A DNA stretch of 34,571 nt from Paenibacillus tianmuensis. GTDB taxonomy: Bacteria > Bacillota > Bacilli > Paenibacillales > NBRC-103111. The DNA is taken from the NCBI RefSeq assembly GCF_900100345.1, contig NZ_FMTT01000056.1, forward strand, positions 1 to 34,571, given 5' to 3'. The notes beneath the pieces were generated by a model. It was not told where the DNA came from, searched no databases, and saw only the letters and a program-made list of their open reading frames with translations. Shown here piece by piece: positions 23,901 through 31,930 of this stretch. The position numbers were made by a program, and so were the translations under genes. The first letter of the stretch is position 1; the number at the start of each line of letters is the position of its first letter.

Positions 23901-26404
23901 TCAGTATCGAACATAATAGATTATCCGTCTTTGATCCATCAATATCTGGGCCAATAACAAATATAATTCAAGGCAAGATTAGTGGTGTTGAGGGCCTTCC
24001 TGTGGAGTATGCTACGGTAACAGCAAGCACGTATAACCAATCGTGGACAGTAACAACGGATCTATATGGCAGATATGCCCTCTCGCTTCCATCGGGAATC
24101 TATACTTTGAAGGCTTCAGCAATTAGTTATGTAGAAAGCTGGAAATCCAATGTGAATGTCACCTCAAACGTATACGAAACAGTTGATTTTAACTTGGTAG
24201 GCAGCGGCGGGTTTATAAAACTGGTGTTCAAAGATACCAATGGCAAGCCTTTGCCAAACGCATTTGTATCAATTAAAAAAACGGATGGCTCTGGTTTCTC
24301 ATTGGGGTCTTATGGAAAATCCGAATGGGTATACCCGTTAAGTGTCGGAAATTATGACGTTACGATTGGCGATGTTACTCGCCGAAATATCAATATCGAA
24401 ACTAATAAGTTATACGTTTTCGATCCATCAATCCCTGTTCCAACAACAAGTGTAATTCAAGGCAAGATCAGTGGAGTTGAGGGGCTTCCTGTGGAGTATG
24501 CCACGGTAACAGCCAGTACGTACAACCAATCATGGACAGTAACGACGGATGTCTATGGAAAGTATACCCTTTCGGTTCCATCGGGAATCTACGCCTTAAA
24601 GGCCTCCGCGAATGGTTACGTGCAAAACTGGAAATTCAATATAAGTGTAACCTCAAGTGTATACGAAGCGGTTGATTTTAACTTGGTAGGCATTGACGGT
24701 TTTATTAAACTGGTGCTCAAAGATACTAACGGCAAGCCTTTGCCAAACGCAGTTGTGTCAATTAAAAAAACGGATAATGGCTCTGGTTTCTCAACGGGGT
24801 TTTATGGAAAATCCGAATGGATATCTCCGTTAAGTGTCGGAAATTATGACGTTACCATTGGCAATTTTACTCGTCGTAATATCAGTATCGAGCATAATAG
24901 GTTAACCGTCTTTGATCCATCAATATTTGGGCCAACAACAAATATAATTCAAGGCAAGATCAGTGGAGTTGAGAGACTTCCTGTAGAGTATGCCACGGTA
25001 ACAGCCAGTACGTACAACCAATCATGGACAGTAACGACGGATGTATATGGTAGATATGAACTCTCGCTTCCATCTGGAATCTACACCTTAAAGGCTTCAG
25101 CAAATGGTTACGTAGAAAGCTGGAAATCCAATATAAGTGTAACCTCAAGTGTATACGAAGCGGTTGATTTTAACTTGGTAGGCAGTGGCGGTTTTATTAA
25201 ACTGGTGTTCAAAGATACCAACGGCAAGCCTTTGCCAAACGCATTTGTATCAATTAAAAATACGAATGGCTTCTCTGGTTTCTCAACGAGGGTTTATGGA
25301 AAATCCGAATGGGTATATCCGTTAAGTGTCGGGAATTACGACGTTACGATTGGAGATGTTACTCGTCGTAATATCAGTATCGAGCATAATAAGTTATACG
25401 TTTTCGATCCATCAATTCCTGTTCCAACTACAAGTGTAATTCAAGGCAAGATAAGTGGTATTGAGGGACTCCCAGTGGAGTATGCTACCGTAACAGCTAG
25501 CACCTACAACAAATCATGGACAGTTACAACGGATGTCTATGGAAAGTATACCCTCACGGTCCCATCAGGAATCTACACCTTGAATGTTTTTGCCAATGGA
25601 TACATGAAAGGTTCGAAATCCAATGTAAATGTAACCTCAAATGTATACGAAACGGTCGATCTTAACTTGGTGGGCTATGGCGGATTTGCTAAATTCGTAT
25701 TCAAAGATAGTAACGGCAAACCTTTGACCAACCCATTCGTATCAATTAAAAAAACGGATAATAGCTTCAGTTACTCAGGGATAGTTTATGGAAAGAATGA
25801 ATGGGTCTACCCTTTAAGCGCCGGAAATTATGATGTTACCATTGGCGATGTTACTCGTCGTAATATCAAATTCGAGCTTAATAAGTTATCCGTTTTTGAT
25901 CCATCAATCCCTGTTCCAACCACAAGAGTAATTCAAGGCAAGATACGTGGTGTTGAGGGCCTCCCTGTGGAGCATGCTACGGTAATAGCTAGCACCTACA
26001 ACAAATCATGGATAGTAACAACGGATGCCTATGGAAAGTATGCCCTTTCGGTTCCTTCAGGAATTTACACCTTGAAGGTTTTCGCAAATGGATATGTGGA
26101 AAATTCAAAATCAAATGTAAGTGTAACCTCAAGTGTATACGAAACATTCGATTTTAACTTGGCAGGCTATGGCGGATTTATTAAGTTGGTGTTCAAAGAT
26201 AGTAATGACAAGCCCCTGACAAACCCTTTTGTATCAATTAAGAAAACGGATAATAGCTTTAGCTATTCAGGAGTAGTTTATGGGAAAACCGAATGGTTGT
26301 ATCCTTTAAGCGAAGGAATTTATGATGTTACGATTGGCGATGTTACTCGTCGTAATATCAAGGTCGAACTGGATAAGTTATCAATTTTTAATCCTGCCGA
26401 TTAG
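20906..26404 (+). CDS. Large secreted protein: RCC1 propeller plus nine carboxypeptidase-regulatory-like repeats
   Basis: 1832 residues. A signal peptide is clear (basic MYRVLKRFRF, hydrophobic core, cut after AYA near residue 32). Residues about 45-365 contain seven RCC1-type blades with the recurring SDGTVWxWG and GQLGDGT motifs, probably one beta-propeller. From about 370 to the end come nine tandem units of about 160 residues. Each has a carboxypeptidase regulatory-like Ig fold (VEYATVTAS, SWTVTTDVYGKYxLSVPSG, SGGFIKLVFKD) and ends in NKLSVFDPSI. No sortase signal, transmembrane anchor or SLH domain is seen at the C-terminus. It looks like a surface or matrix adhesin-type protein; no enzyme domain is visible. 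Poor ribosome site (AAAGGATG, 8 bases upstream). Confidence 0.88.
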   Translation: MYRVLKRFRFTILQLSMLLMAMLFISNFAYASTDSTSNSKSKFIHVTADSGRSYAVKADGTVWGWGYGLNDKGEMVGYPSFAKSPVKIPSLNKITKVVGGSNSFQLALRSDGTVWSWGNNAEGQLGDGTNIYKSTPTQVVGLHDVISISAGSHHSLALKSDGTVWTWGLNSGGELGDGTTVTRFTPVQVKELSDVTAIAGGYGDSRAVRSDGTLWEWGGYSIDGYQTTPKQIWGIENVKAIANAPDFITLALKSDGTVWYWRNHVPKPSQIPNLNNIVAISNGVALKADGTVLSVRDNMIFGELIITPITINDVVFISGTNSFPHSLAIKKDGTVWAWGSNDSGQLGDGTLEYKTNPVQVSFPNDDQPISRLVTGSVYGIEGMPVEYATVTASTYNESWTVTTDTYGKYALSVPTGTYNMKVFANGYRESTKSNVNGTSNVYQTVDFNLAGYGGFIKLALKDSSGKPLSNPYVSIKKTDNSFSYSGLVYGKTEWVHPLSVGNYDVTIGDVTRRNIGVELNKLYVFDPSIPAPTPSVIQGKVSGVEGLPVEHATVTASTSNQSWTVTTDVYGKYTLSVPSGVYTMKVFANGYMESSKSNVTVSSSVYEAVDFNLAGYGGFVKLVFKDSSGKPLKNPFVSIKKTDSNFSYSGAVFGKTEWVYPLSAGTYDVTIGDATRRNFKVELNKLSVFDPSIFAVIQGKVQGIEGLPVEYATVTASAYNQSWTVTTDVYGKYALSVPSGIYTLKASANGYMESWKSNISVTSSVYETVDFNLAGSGGFIKLVFKDGKGSPLTNPFVSIKKSDNSLIYSGEVYGKTEWVYPLSVGNYDVTIGDVTRRNIKIELNKLSVFDPSIFGVIQGKVHGIEGLPVQYATVTASTYNQSWTVTTDIYGRYALSVPSGIYTLKASANGYMESWKSNVSVTSSVYETADFNLAGSGGFIKLVMKDTNGKPLLYPFVSIKKTDNTFSYSTAIYGKNEWVYPLSVGTYDVTIDNVTRHNISIEHNRLSVFDPSISGPITNIIQGKISGVEGLPVEYATVTASTYNQSWTVTTDLYGRYALSLPSGIYTLKASAISYVESWKSNVNVTSNVYETVDFNLVGSGGFIKLVFKDTNGKPLPNAFVSIKKTDGSGFSLGSYGKSEWVYPLSVGNYDVTIGDVTRRNINIETNKLYVFDPSIPVPTTSVIQGKISGVEGLPVEYATVTASTYNQSWTVTTDVYGKYTLSVPSGIYALKASANGYVQNWKFNISVTSSVYEAVDFNLVGIDGFIKLVLKDTNGKPLPNAVVSIKKTDNGSGFSTGFYGKSEWISPLSVGNYDVTIGNFTRRNISIEHNRLTVFDPSIFGPTTNIIQGKISGVERLPVEYATVTASTYNQSWTVTTDVYGRYELSLPSGIYTLKASANGYVESWKSNISVTSSVYEAVDFNLVGSGGFIKLVFKDTNGKPLPNAFVSIKNTNGFSGFSTRVYGKSEWVYPLSVGNYDVTIGDVTRRNISIEHNKLYVFDPSIPVPTTSVIQGKISGIEGLPVEYATVTASTYNKSWTVTTDVYGKYTLTVPSGIYTLNVFANGYMKGSKSNVNVTSNVYETVDLNLVGYGGFAKFVFKDSNGKPLTNPFVSIKKTDNSFSYSGIVYGKNEWVYPLSAGNYDVTIGDVTRRNIKFELNKLSVFDPSIPVPTTRVIQGKIRGVEGLPVEHATVIASTYNKSWIVTTDAYGKYALSVPSGIYTLKVFANGYVENSKSNVSVTSSVYETFDFNLAGYGGFIKLVFKDSNDKPLTNPFVSIKKTDNSFSYSGVVYGKTEWLYPLSEGIYDVTIGDVTRRNIKVELDKLSIFNPAD
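22022..26390. repeat. Nine tandem coding repeats of about 480-492 bp
   Basis: Unit starts at about 22022, 22511, 22991, 23471, 23963, 24452, 24944, 25436 and 25928. Units 5, 6, 7 and 8 are 489-492 bp; units 2 and 3 are 480 bp and lack the short Pro/Thr linker (VPTTS). Many blocks are identical at the DNA level, so recombination can change the copy number. Confidence 0.9.
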
Positions 26405-26436
26405 TCTGGTCTCATTCTACGACGAAATAAATAAGG

Positions 26437-26475
26437 GACGAATTGTGGTTTTTTCCAACCACGATTCGTCTCCAA
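26437..26475 (+). terminator. Terminator-like hairpin after the repeat protein
   Basis: GACGAATTGTGGTT pairs with AACCACGATTCGTC (one mismatch) around TTTTCC. No long T-run follows. Related to the hairpin at 19268. Confidence 0.55.
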
Positions 26476-26566
26476 AACTTTAACTTCCTTCTGAAAGAAG
26501 TCTCCCAATTCTAAATCTTGCGAAGCTTGATGAAAGTGGGAGATGAATTCCAGGCTTCAAGCCGAT

Positions 26567-26676
26567 TCATACCGCGCTTCGATCTGATGCCATGATTGCC
26601 TCACTCAGGATATTTCTTGCGTTGAGCGCTCTGTGAAGACCGGTACATGATGAATGTTCTGCTCCCCAAGAGAGAA
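26567..26676 (-). pseudogene. Possible TnpB (IS200/IS605) C-terminal remnant
   Basis: Leftward translation gives SSCTGLHRALNARNILSEAI then MASDRSAV and a stop. This resembles the end of TnpB proteins, where a zinc knuckle is followed by DRDxNAAxNIL. Nothing more of the gene is present. The match is short. Confidence 0.35.
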
Positions 26677-26693
26677 ACATCACGGAAGAGCAC

Positions 26694-27338
26694 CTATTTG
26701 CGAGGAATCAGATACGGGACCAATCCCGTGGCAATCACCCGGTGCCCCCGATCGTTCGGGTGGATAGGCATCGATCTGCTTAATGCATCTTCAATCCTTC
26801 CGTTCCGGTATCCATACAGAAGCTCCGCCTGTTTTCCTTCAAACCACGTATGAGCCGGAGCCACAGTGACATCGCAGCTATGGGCGAGCTCGTTGATGGT
26901 CCGATTCAATCGGCCTATCGCCTCAACCGCAAGAGGAGTGTTCGGAAACGGATTGTATTGCGTGCAGCAAACGATCCGGGCCCGGCTTCCTTTTTTTATT
27001 CGGGCAAAAATGTCGCTTAAATTACGCTTGTATCCGGCTGCAAGGTGTTGTACAGCTAGCGGCTGCTTGGTTCTAAAGGAAGCCAGCGCGACATTGGCTA
27101 AATCCACCCCGCCAATCCATACGGAAACTACTGAGGAAAGGCTGATTACGGAGGCTCCCCGCCATATCACGGCGTCCAATAGATCATCGCTGCTCCAACC
27201 GGGCTGCGCCAGAACAAACCCGCGTACCTTGCGCGAGTCCGATTTTAAAGCGGACACGCTCAATTGAGGATATGCCTTTGCCAAAGAGGAGGCATTTTCG
27301 CCAAATGTAATGGAATCTCCGAGAGCTGTATAGATCAT
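26694..27338 (-). CDS. SGNH/GDSL-family hydrolase
   Basis: 214 residues. The nucleophile motif ALGDSITFGENAS is at residues 5-17 with S9, the Gly-rich block VWIGGVDLAN holds the oxyanion position, and the catalytic Asp-His pair is in HPNDRGH near the end. No signal peptide, so it is a cytosolic esterase/lipase-like enzyme; substrate unknown. The oxyanion motif reads GGVD rather than the common GxND, which may alter activity. GGTGAT lies 7 bases before the start. Monocistronic. Confidence 0.85.
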   Translation of the reverse strand: MIYTALGDSITFGENASSLAKAYPQLSVSALKSDSRKVRGFVLAQPGWSSDDLLDAVIWRGASVISLSSVVSVWIGGVDLANVALASFRTKQPLAVQHLAAGYKRNLSDIFARIKKGSRARIVCCTQYNPFPNTPLAVEAIGRLNRTINELAHSCDVTVAPAHTWFEGKQAELLYGYRNGRIEDALSRSMPIHPNDRGHRVIATGLVPYLIPRK

Positions 27339-27639
27339 CAGGATATCACCAACTCCAACTTTTGATCATACCTTTAGCGGCAATATCTCTTGGAACAAAT
27401 GGGCTGATTTGCTGCTGCTTGCACGTGCATTTTCTAAAATATCATATTGCAGTCAAGCACATGTTGTGTGGACGCTAACGATTTTAGGAGAGGGGTTTAA
27501 GATGGGGAACGGAAGAAGTCTGGGAGGCTTGATTTTACCGTCTCGAAGTGCATGATATGGGACACATCTTCTGCGACCGTCGTGCTGTTTTTAAGCTCGT
27601 TCTTTATTTTTTTGCGTTCATCGGGCGGTAGCGACTCCT
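27339..27639. other. Intergenic stretch with a possible gene fragment
   Basis: No full gene. On the minus strand about 27502-27650 reads LAKESLPPDERKKIKNELKN... to a stop after FFRSPS, a charged helical tail that may be the end of a lost gene. On the plus strand a good ribosome site precedes an 18-codon ORF at 27501. Neither is claimed as a gene. Confidence 0.3.
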
Positions 27640-27668
27640 TTGCCAATAGGAGGGAGAGAAGCTATAAT
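27640..27668 (+). promoter_or_regulatory. Sigma-A promoter of the GNAT-ankyrin operon
   Basis: TTGCCA (27640-27645), 17 bases, then perfect TATAAT (27663-27668); the coding start is 76 bases further. Confidence 0.7.
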
Positions 27669-27744
27669 AGACCAGATTGTGACTGAAAAATAGGCGAACT
27701 AGACCGCGAAGATCAATTCGATGCCGAAGGCGGGAGGGATTTGG

Positions 27745-28290
27745 ATGAACAAAGTCCGGTTAGTCAGACCTTCGATGGAATACCGGGAGCCGTACTTGTC
27801 GTTCTATGCGGACTGGATAAACAGCGGGGAACGTATGGTCCCCTGGGTTGTCCGTCAAGCTCCCGGCGATTTTGAAGCGATGCTGGAGTTTCTGTATGCC
27901 GAAGACAGCGAGGAGAAAGTAAGCAATCCTCATGGGGTGCCTCATTCGACCTATTGGCTGCTTAACGAGGAGAACCTTGTCGTAGGTGCGGTTAACATTC
28001 GTCATCGCTTAAACGAAAAGCTTCTGAACAGCGGCGGGCATATCGGTTATGGCATACGCCCCAGCTATAGGCGGTTGGGCTATGCGAACGAACTGCTGGC
28101 CCAGACGCTGCAAATCGCGAAAGCGATGGGATTGGACCAAGTGCTGCTGGTCTGTGACAAGCACAACCTCGGCTCGGAGAAGACGATTTTGAAGCAAGGC
28201 GGCAGGTTTGAGTCCGAATTCACGGAGGATGACGGCAATGTCGTCAAGAGGTTTTGGATTCGATTAGGAGGTTACCATGACGGAATTTGA
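27745..28290 (+). CDS. GNAT-family N-acetyltransferase
   Basis: 181 residues with the GNAT fold: an N-terminal region of motif C type, strand VVGAVNIRHRL, the acetyl-CoA loop GYGIRPSYRRLGYANELL (Q/RxxGxG/A-like RRLGYA), and motif B (ALNEKNLxS-type VCDKHNLGSEKTILKQGG). It acetylates a small-molecule or protein amine with acetyl-CoA; the substrate cannot be told. The ATG at 27745 has GGAGGG 7 bases upstream; an earlier in-frame ATG at 27721 lacks one. The end overlaps the ankyrin gene by 14 bases. Confidence 0.88.
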   Translation: MNKVRLVRPSMEYREPYLSFYADWINSGERMVPWVVRQAPGDFEAMLEFLYAEDSEEKVSNPHGVPHSTYWLLNEENLVVGAVNIRHRLNEKLLNSGGHIGYGIRPSYRRLGYANELLAQTLQIAKAMGLDQVLLVCDKHNLGSEKTILKQGGRFESEFTEDDGNVVKRFWIRLGGYHDGI

Positions 28291-29356
28291 AAAAGAAGTT
28301 ATAAGCTGCATCCAAAGCAAAGATACGGACCAGGTTGTCATGGCCACATTGGAAAAGCACGGATTGCCGGAAGGGAGCACGCTTTCCGTCCATATTTTAA
28401 ACCAAGCGCTGGAGTACAAACGGCTGGCTCTGGCCCGGATTTTATTGGACAAGTACTTATTTGATAATTTAAATGATGAAAAGGACCCTGTAATAACTTA
28501 CGCTGCCCGCTACGGAACGCGCGATCTATTTGAAAGATTGATACAAGCGGGCGCCGATCTAAATGCTTTGGATCATGTTAAGAATTCCGCTGTGGGAAGG
28601 GCCCTTGCCTTCAACAATCACAAGGGAGTCCGTGCCTTGCTTGAGCTGGGCTTCGATATGAGAACCTACGCAGGCGGAGATGCCCTTCGTAAAGCCGCAT
28701 ATTACGGAAAATTCGAATTCGTCAAATTATTCGTAGAGCATGGAGCCGATGTCAACTTTAACGGTCGCAGTCAGGTGTTTCCGTATTGTACGACCCCTGT
28801 CCAAATGGCTGCTTCAATCAACCATTTCGAAATCGTAAAGTACTTGATTGAGCACGGCGCCGACGTCACGATTAAGGACAAGTACGGCGACCGGGCGTAT
28901 TCTTATGCCAAACAGAATAACCATACGGAGCTGATGGAGTACATCAAGCAATTTGAACCTCCAATTTGGCACGAAATGGATAATCGGGCGAAGGAGCTTA
29001 AGCGCCTGGGCTTGCCGGCTGAAATTATCAAATGGCTTGGGATTGAGAATCGAAGGATTGATTTAAAAGATTGCAAAACGACCGAATACATCGAATTCGA
29101 AACGATATTCGACGTCAGAGTGTTGGAGTGGAGAGGCAGGCAATTTATCGATCTGGTCAAAGACATTGAAAATTACTCGAATACGGGCTTTATTGTCTGG
29201 GTGAAAGATAAAAAATGTCTGGGCAGTCTGGATGTCGAGCATGACGAGTTGATTTTGCTGCCGGGTCTCAAGTGGAAAGCATTCCTGGCTAAGGCAGCTG
29301 GGATTATTGACGATATTTTGGATGGAAACTTATCGGGCGAATCGTTCGAGGATTAA
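28277..29356 (+). CDS. Ankyrin-repeat protein with SUKH-like C-terminal region
   Basis: 359 residues, cytosolic. About four ankyrin repeats lie between residues 20 and 215 (DPVITYAARYGTRDLFERLI, LRKAAYYGKFEFVKLFVEHG, PVQMAASINHFEIVKYLIEH). The C-terminal 130 residues are a different alpha/beta region with LDVEHDELILLPGLKWKAFL, which recalls SMI1/KNR4 (SUKH) proteins. Ankyrin and SUKH proteins are known immunity proteins of polymorphic toxins; that use here is only a suggestion. The start has GGAGG 5 bases upstream, inside the GNAT gene, so the two are coupled. A strong terminator follows. Confidence 0.8.
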   Translation: MTEFEKEVISCIQSKDTDQVVMATLEKHGLPEGSTLSVHILNQALEYKRLALARILLDKYLFDNLNDEKDPVITYAARYGTRDLFERLIQAGADLNALDHVKNSAVGRALAFNNHKGVRALLELGFDMRTYAGGDALRKAAYYGKFEFVKLFVEHGADVNFNGRSQVFPYCTTPVQMAASINHFEIVKYLIEHGADVTIKDKYGDRAYSYAKQNNHTELMEYIKQFEPPIWHEMDNRAKELKRLGLPAEIIKWLGIENRRIDLKDCKTTEYIEFETIFDVRVLEWRGRQFIDLVKDIENYSNTGFIVWVKDKKCLGSLDVEHDELILLPGLKWKAFLAKAAGIIDDILDGNLSGESFED

Positions 29357-29359
29357 AAC

Positions 29360-29391
29360 AAAAAGCACTGGCCTGGCGCTCAGTGCTTTTT
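29360..29391. terminator. Bidirectional rho-independent terminator
   Basis: AAAAAGCACTG and CAGTGCTTTTT form a perfect 11-bp stem around ten bases, between convergent genes. Confidence 0.9.
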
Positions 29392-29412
29392 ACGTTATAG
29401 AGCTGCGGGTGG

Positions 29413-30459
29413 CTAGCGTCTTACAGCTTTTTTGGGCTTGATTCGGGCAAGCACATTTGCAGGCAGCTTGCGGACATAGGCGCGGGAGGTTTTCGCGGCT
29501 GTCACCTGCTTCACTTTGCTGGCGCCACTCGCCTGAGCCACTTTCGTACCGAATGCCTGCATTGCCCAGCGGACGGGGAAGGCAATGGAAAGACGGCCGT
29601 CCAACGATCCTGCAAAATTGACGGCCGTGGCGTAATTGTCCGCTCGTCTGAGCCATACCGATCCGGAATCGCCGGCCAGCGAGATGGGGGTAGTTCCTCG
29701 GATCACCGTTTGATTTTTGAAGTTAAGAACCCCCAGACTGCCGCCGTAATCGATTTGTATATCGGTGTCGATCGACTCCACCCTCCCGTTCACCAAGCCT
29801 GTCGTGCGTCCCACTTTCTTGAATTGCTCTCCCACCCGATATGACGTCACATAGCCGGGAATGGCGCCGACCGTCGGATAGTTTGGATTCAGCAGACGGT
29901 TGTTGGTAGGGACGGAGAGCGCCGCGTCTATAAAATTATCTTTGTTTTTCTCCAGCTTTACATAGCTGTATAAACGGCCGATGCGGTCCGTGCCGGGACG
30001 GCCTCCGTCGGCGCCCCCGGGCTGGAGCGTTTCCGTAGTGCGGGTTGCATTATTCGGATTCAGCACGTGGTTATTGCTCAGCAAATAGCGGTTTGCCGCC
30101 TTGGAACGGTTCGTCACGATAAGGCCTGCGCTTCCCGAACCCTTCGTAGTACCAACACCGTAGCCGGGAGGCACGGGACGAATCCGACCGGTATAGTTTG
30201 CGTGCGCTCGTATTTTTCCCGTTTTGACAACGCGGATCGGGACGTCGGCTCCGCTGCCCTTCGCTTTGGCGGTAAACATAGATGGAACGAGACCTAGGCT
30301 CGCGGAAGAAACCTTATCCGTATAGATGATGACGGCTGCGCCCTTTTTCGGATTCGCGGGATCTCTGTAGCCTATTCCGACCCCGTAAACCCCGTTTTTT
30401 TTCAATAAGCGTGCGGCCATCTTTCTTTTCATTCGCCGTGCAGCCATAAACGTAGCCAC
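29413..30459 (-). CDS. Trypsin-like serine protease fold protein
   Basis: 348 residues. The chymotrypsin-fold triad can be placed: His in LLSNNHVL, Asp in FIDAALSV, Ser in SLAGDSGSVW. The N-terminal part (KKNGVYGVGIGYRD) and a Lys/Arg-rich end resemble the Nal1/S1-like proteases found in bacilli and phages. No signal peptide or membrane segment, so an intracellular or spore-related role is possible. The GTG start at 30459 has GGAGG 6 bases upstream; an ATG four codons later is the alternative. Monocistronic. Confidence 0.8.
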   Translation of the reverse strand: MATFMAARRMKRKMAARLLKKNGVYGVGIGYRDPANPKKGAAVIIYTDKVSSASLGLVPSMFTAKAKGSGADVPIRVVKTGKIRAHANYTGRIRPVPPGYGVGTTKGSGSAGLIVTNRSKAANRYLLSNNHVLNPNNATRTTETLQPGGADGGRPGTDRIGRLYSYVKLEKNKDNFIDAALSVPTNNRLLNPNYPTVGAIPGYVTSYRVGEQFKKVGRTTGLVNGRVESIDTDIQIDYGGSLGVLNFKNQTVIRGTTPISLAGDSGSVWLRRADNYATAVNFAGSLDGRLSIAFPVRWAMQAFGTKVAQASGASKVKQVTAAKTSRAYVRKLPANVLARIKPKKAVRR

Positions 30460-30681
30460 AATATCCTCCCCTTTGCGCAGGATAAGATATTGTATGGTTT
30501 TGCTGGTGATTGTTACGGGCGTTCATGGAGATGTAGCATTTAGATTGAGGGAGAAATGACTCGCCGTATCGGTAGTGCGTGATTCGATCGGTGGAGGTGA
30601 ACTAATCTGACTTTTGAAGAGGTTATGAACTTCTTTATTTAGGGGACACTATTTTGGGGAATAAGGTGTGCCAGAAATTGC

Positions 30682-30710
30682 TTTACATTTGGAATGAGTT
30701 AAAACATACT
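30682..30710 (+). promoter_or_regulatory. Ferritin promoter
   Basis: TTTACA (30682-30687), 17 bases, CATACT (30705-30710), 48 bases before the coding start. No clear Fur box is seen. Confidence 0.55.
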
Positions 30711-30757
30711 AAGAACAGGTGTTGGAAATATAGACTGCGAACAAGGGGCGTGACCTG

Positions 30758-31264
30758 ATGCTAAGTGAGAACCTGCTCGCCAAGCTGAACGAACAAATGA
30801 ACTACGAATTTTATTCCTCCCAAGTGTATCTGGCTATGGCTGGCTACTGCTCGTCGGAAAGCTTCGACGGATTTGCGAACTTTTTTATCGTACAAGCCGA
30901 GGAAGAGAAATTTCATGCCATGAAAATTTTTCACTTCATTAATACGCTGGGCAAGCGCGCCCATGTCAGTGGAATGGAGGACCCGCGGAATCAGTACAAT
31001 TCGCTGCTGGATGCTTTCGAACATGCGTTTGCTCATGAGCAAACCGTCACGAAACGCATCTACGAGCTGTCGGATATCGCTTGGAACGAGCGCGAACATG
31101 CGACGATCAACTTCTTGAAGTGGTTCATCGACGAACAAGTCGAAGAGGAAGCCACGTTCGACAGCATCATTCAGAAGCTTCGCCGTATCGATAACGATAG
31201 CAATGCGTTCTATATGCTCGATGCCCAATTGGCGCAGCGTACCTTCACGCCGCCAGCCGAATAG
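30758..31264 (+). CDS. ftnA: Ferritin
   Basis: 168 residues, normal for bacterial non-haem ferritin, which oxidises Fe(II) and stores it in a 24-subunit shell in the cytoplasm. All ferroxidase-site residues are in the expected places: E17, E50, H53, E94 and Q127. AAGGGG lies about 10 bases before the ATG. Single gene, with a promoter upstream and a strong terminator downstream that it shares with the convergent ada operon. Confidence 0.93.
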   Translation: MLSENLLAKLNEQMNYEFYSSQVYLAMAGYCSSESFDGFANFFIVQAEEEKFHAMKIFHFINTLGKRAHVSGMEDPRNQYNSLLDAFEHAFAHEQTVTKRIYELSDIAWNEREHATINFLKWFIDEQVEEEATFDSIIQKLRRIDNDSNAFYMLDAQLAQRTFTPPAE

Positions 31265-31280
31265 CATAGACCGGAAACGG

Positions 31281-31322
31281 AAACTGCTCCTCCAAGCTAT
31301 CCAGCTAGGGGGAGCAGTTTTT
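31281..31322. terminator. Bidirectional rho-independent terminator
   Basis: AAACTGCTCC pairs with GGAGCAGTTT with extra C/G pairs inside; T-runs on the plus side and A before it on the other. It lies between ftnA and adaB. Confidence 0.9.
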
Positions 31323-31345
31323 GTTTGCACGGATTCGTAAGCAAG

Positions 31346-31906
31346 TCAAAACTGAAATCGGGCATGTCCCTTAAGCGTAAAGTCTTCGAAGCCTTCCAGC
31401 CGGAGCAGCTCTTGCTTCACCTGCAGGCCGCCTCGGAACCCCGTGAGCGCGGAATTTTTGCCGATCACGCGATGGCACGGGACGACGATGGGGATCGGGT
31501 TGGCTCCGTTCGCCGTGCCTACGGCCCGTACGGCCGCGGGACTGCCCACCTCCCCGGCAATGTCCGAGTAGCTGCGGGTTTCGCCATAGGGAATGTGGGT
31601 TAGCGCCTGCCAAACGGCGGTTTGGAACTTCGTACCGCGCATATCGAGGGGAAGGTCGAACGTTTGGCGGGTCCCTTCCAAATACTCCTTCAACTGCCCG
31701 ACGTACTCGGATAACGGCTCTTGGTCGTTAATCAACGTGGCGCCCGGAATATGTTTAATCACCCATGTAGTTAAGGTGTCGAATGATTCACTAGGCCAAG
31801 TAATCCGGCAGAAGCCCTGCTTCGTAGCGGCCAGATAGAGCGGCTGATCCCCGAACTTGGGGTGCTTGAGGTCTGTCCAATACACGTCGGTCGTCGTTTT
31901 TTCCAT
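31346..31906 (-). CDS. adaB: Methylated-DNA--protein-cysteine S-methyltransferase
   Basis: 186 residues, O6-methylguanine repair protein. The active-site motif is PIVVPCHRVIG, with the acceptor Cys, followed by LTGFRGGLQVKQELLRLEG; the DNA-binding winged helix precedes it (VWQALTHIPYGETRSYSDIA). It accepts the methyl group from O6-methylguanine in a one-time reaction. GAAGGAGG lies about 7 bases before the start. It begins 24 bases after adaA, forming an adaAB operon as in Bacillus subtilis, so it should be induced by methylated AdaA. Confidence 0.93.
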   Translation of the reverse strand: MEKTTTDVYWTDLKHPKFGDQPLYLAATKQGFCRITWPSESFDTLTTWVIKHIPGATLINDQEPLSEYVGQLKEYLEGTRQTFDLPLDMRGTKFQTAVWQALTHIPYGETRSYSDIAGEVGSPAAVRAVGTANGANPIPIVVPCHRVIGKNSALTGFRGGLQVKQELLRLEGFEDFTLKGHARFQF

Positions 31907-31930
31907 AGGTATGCCTCCTTCTTGAGCGGC

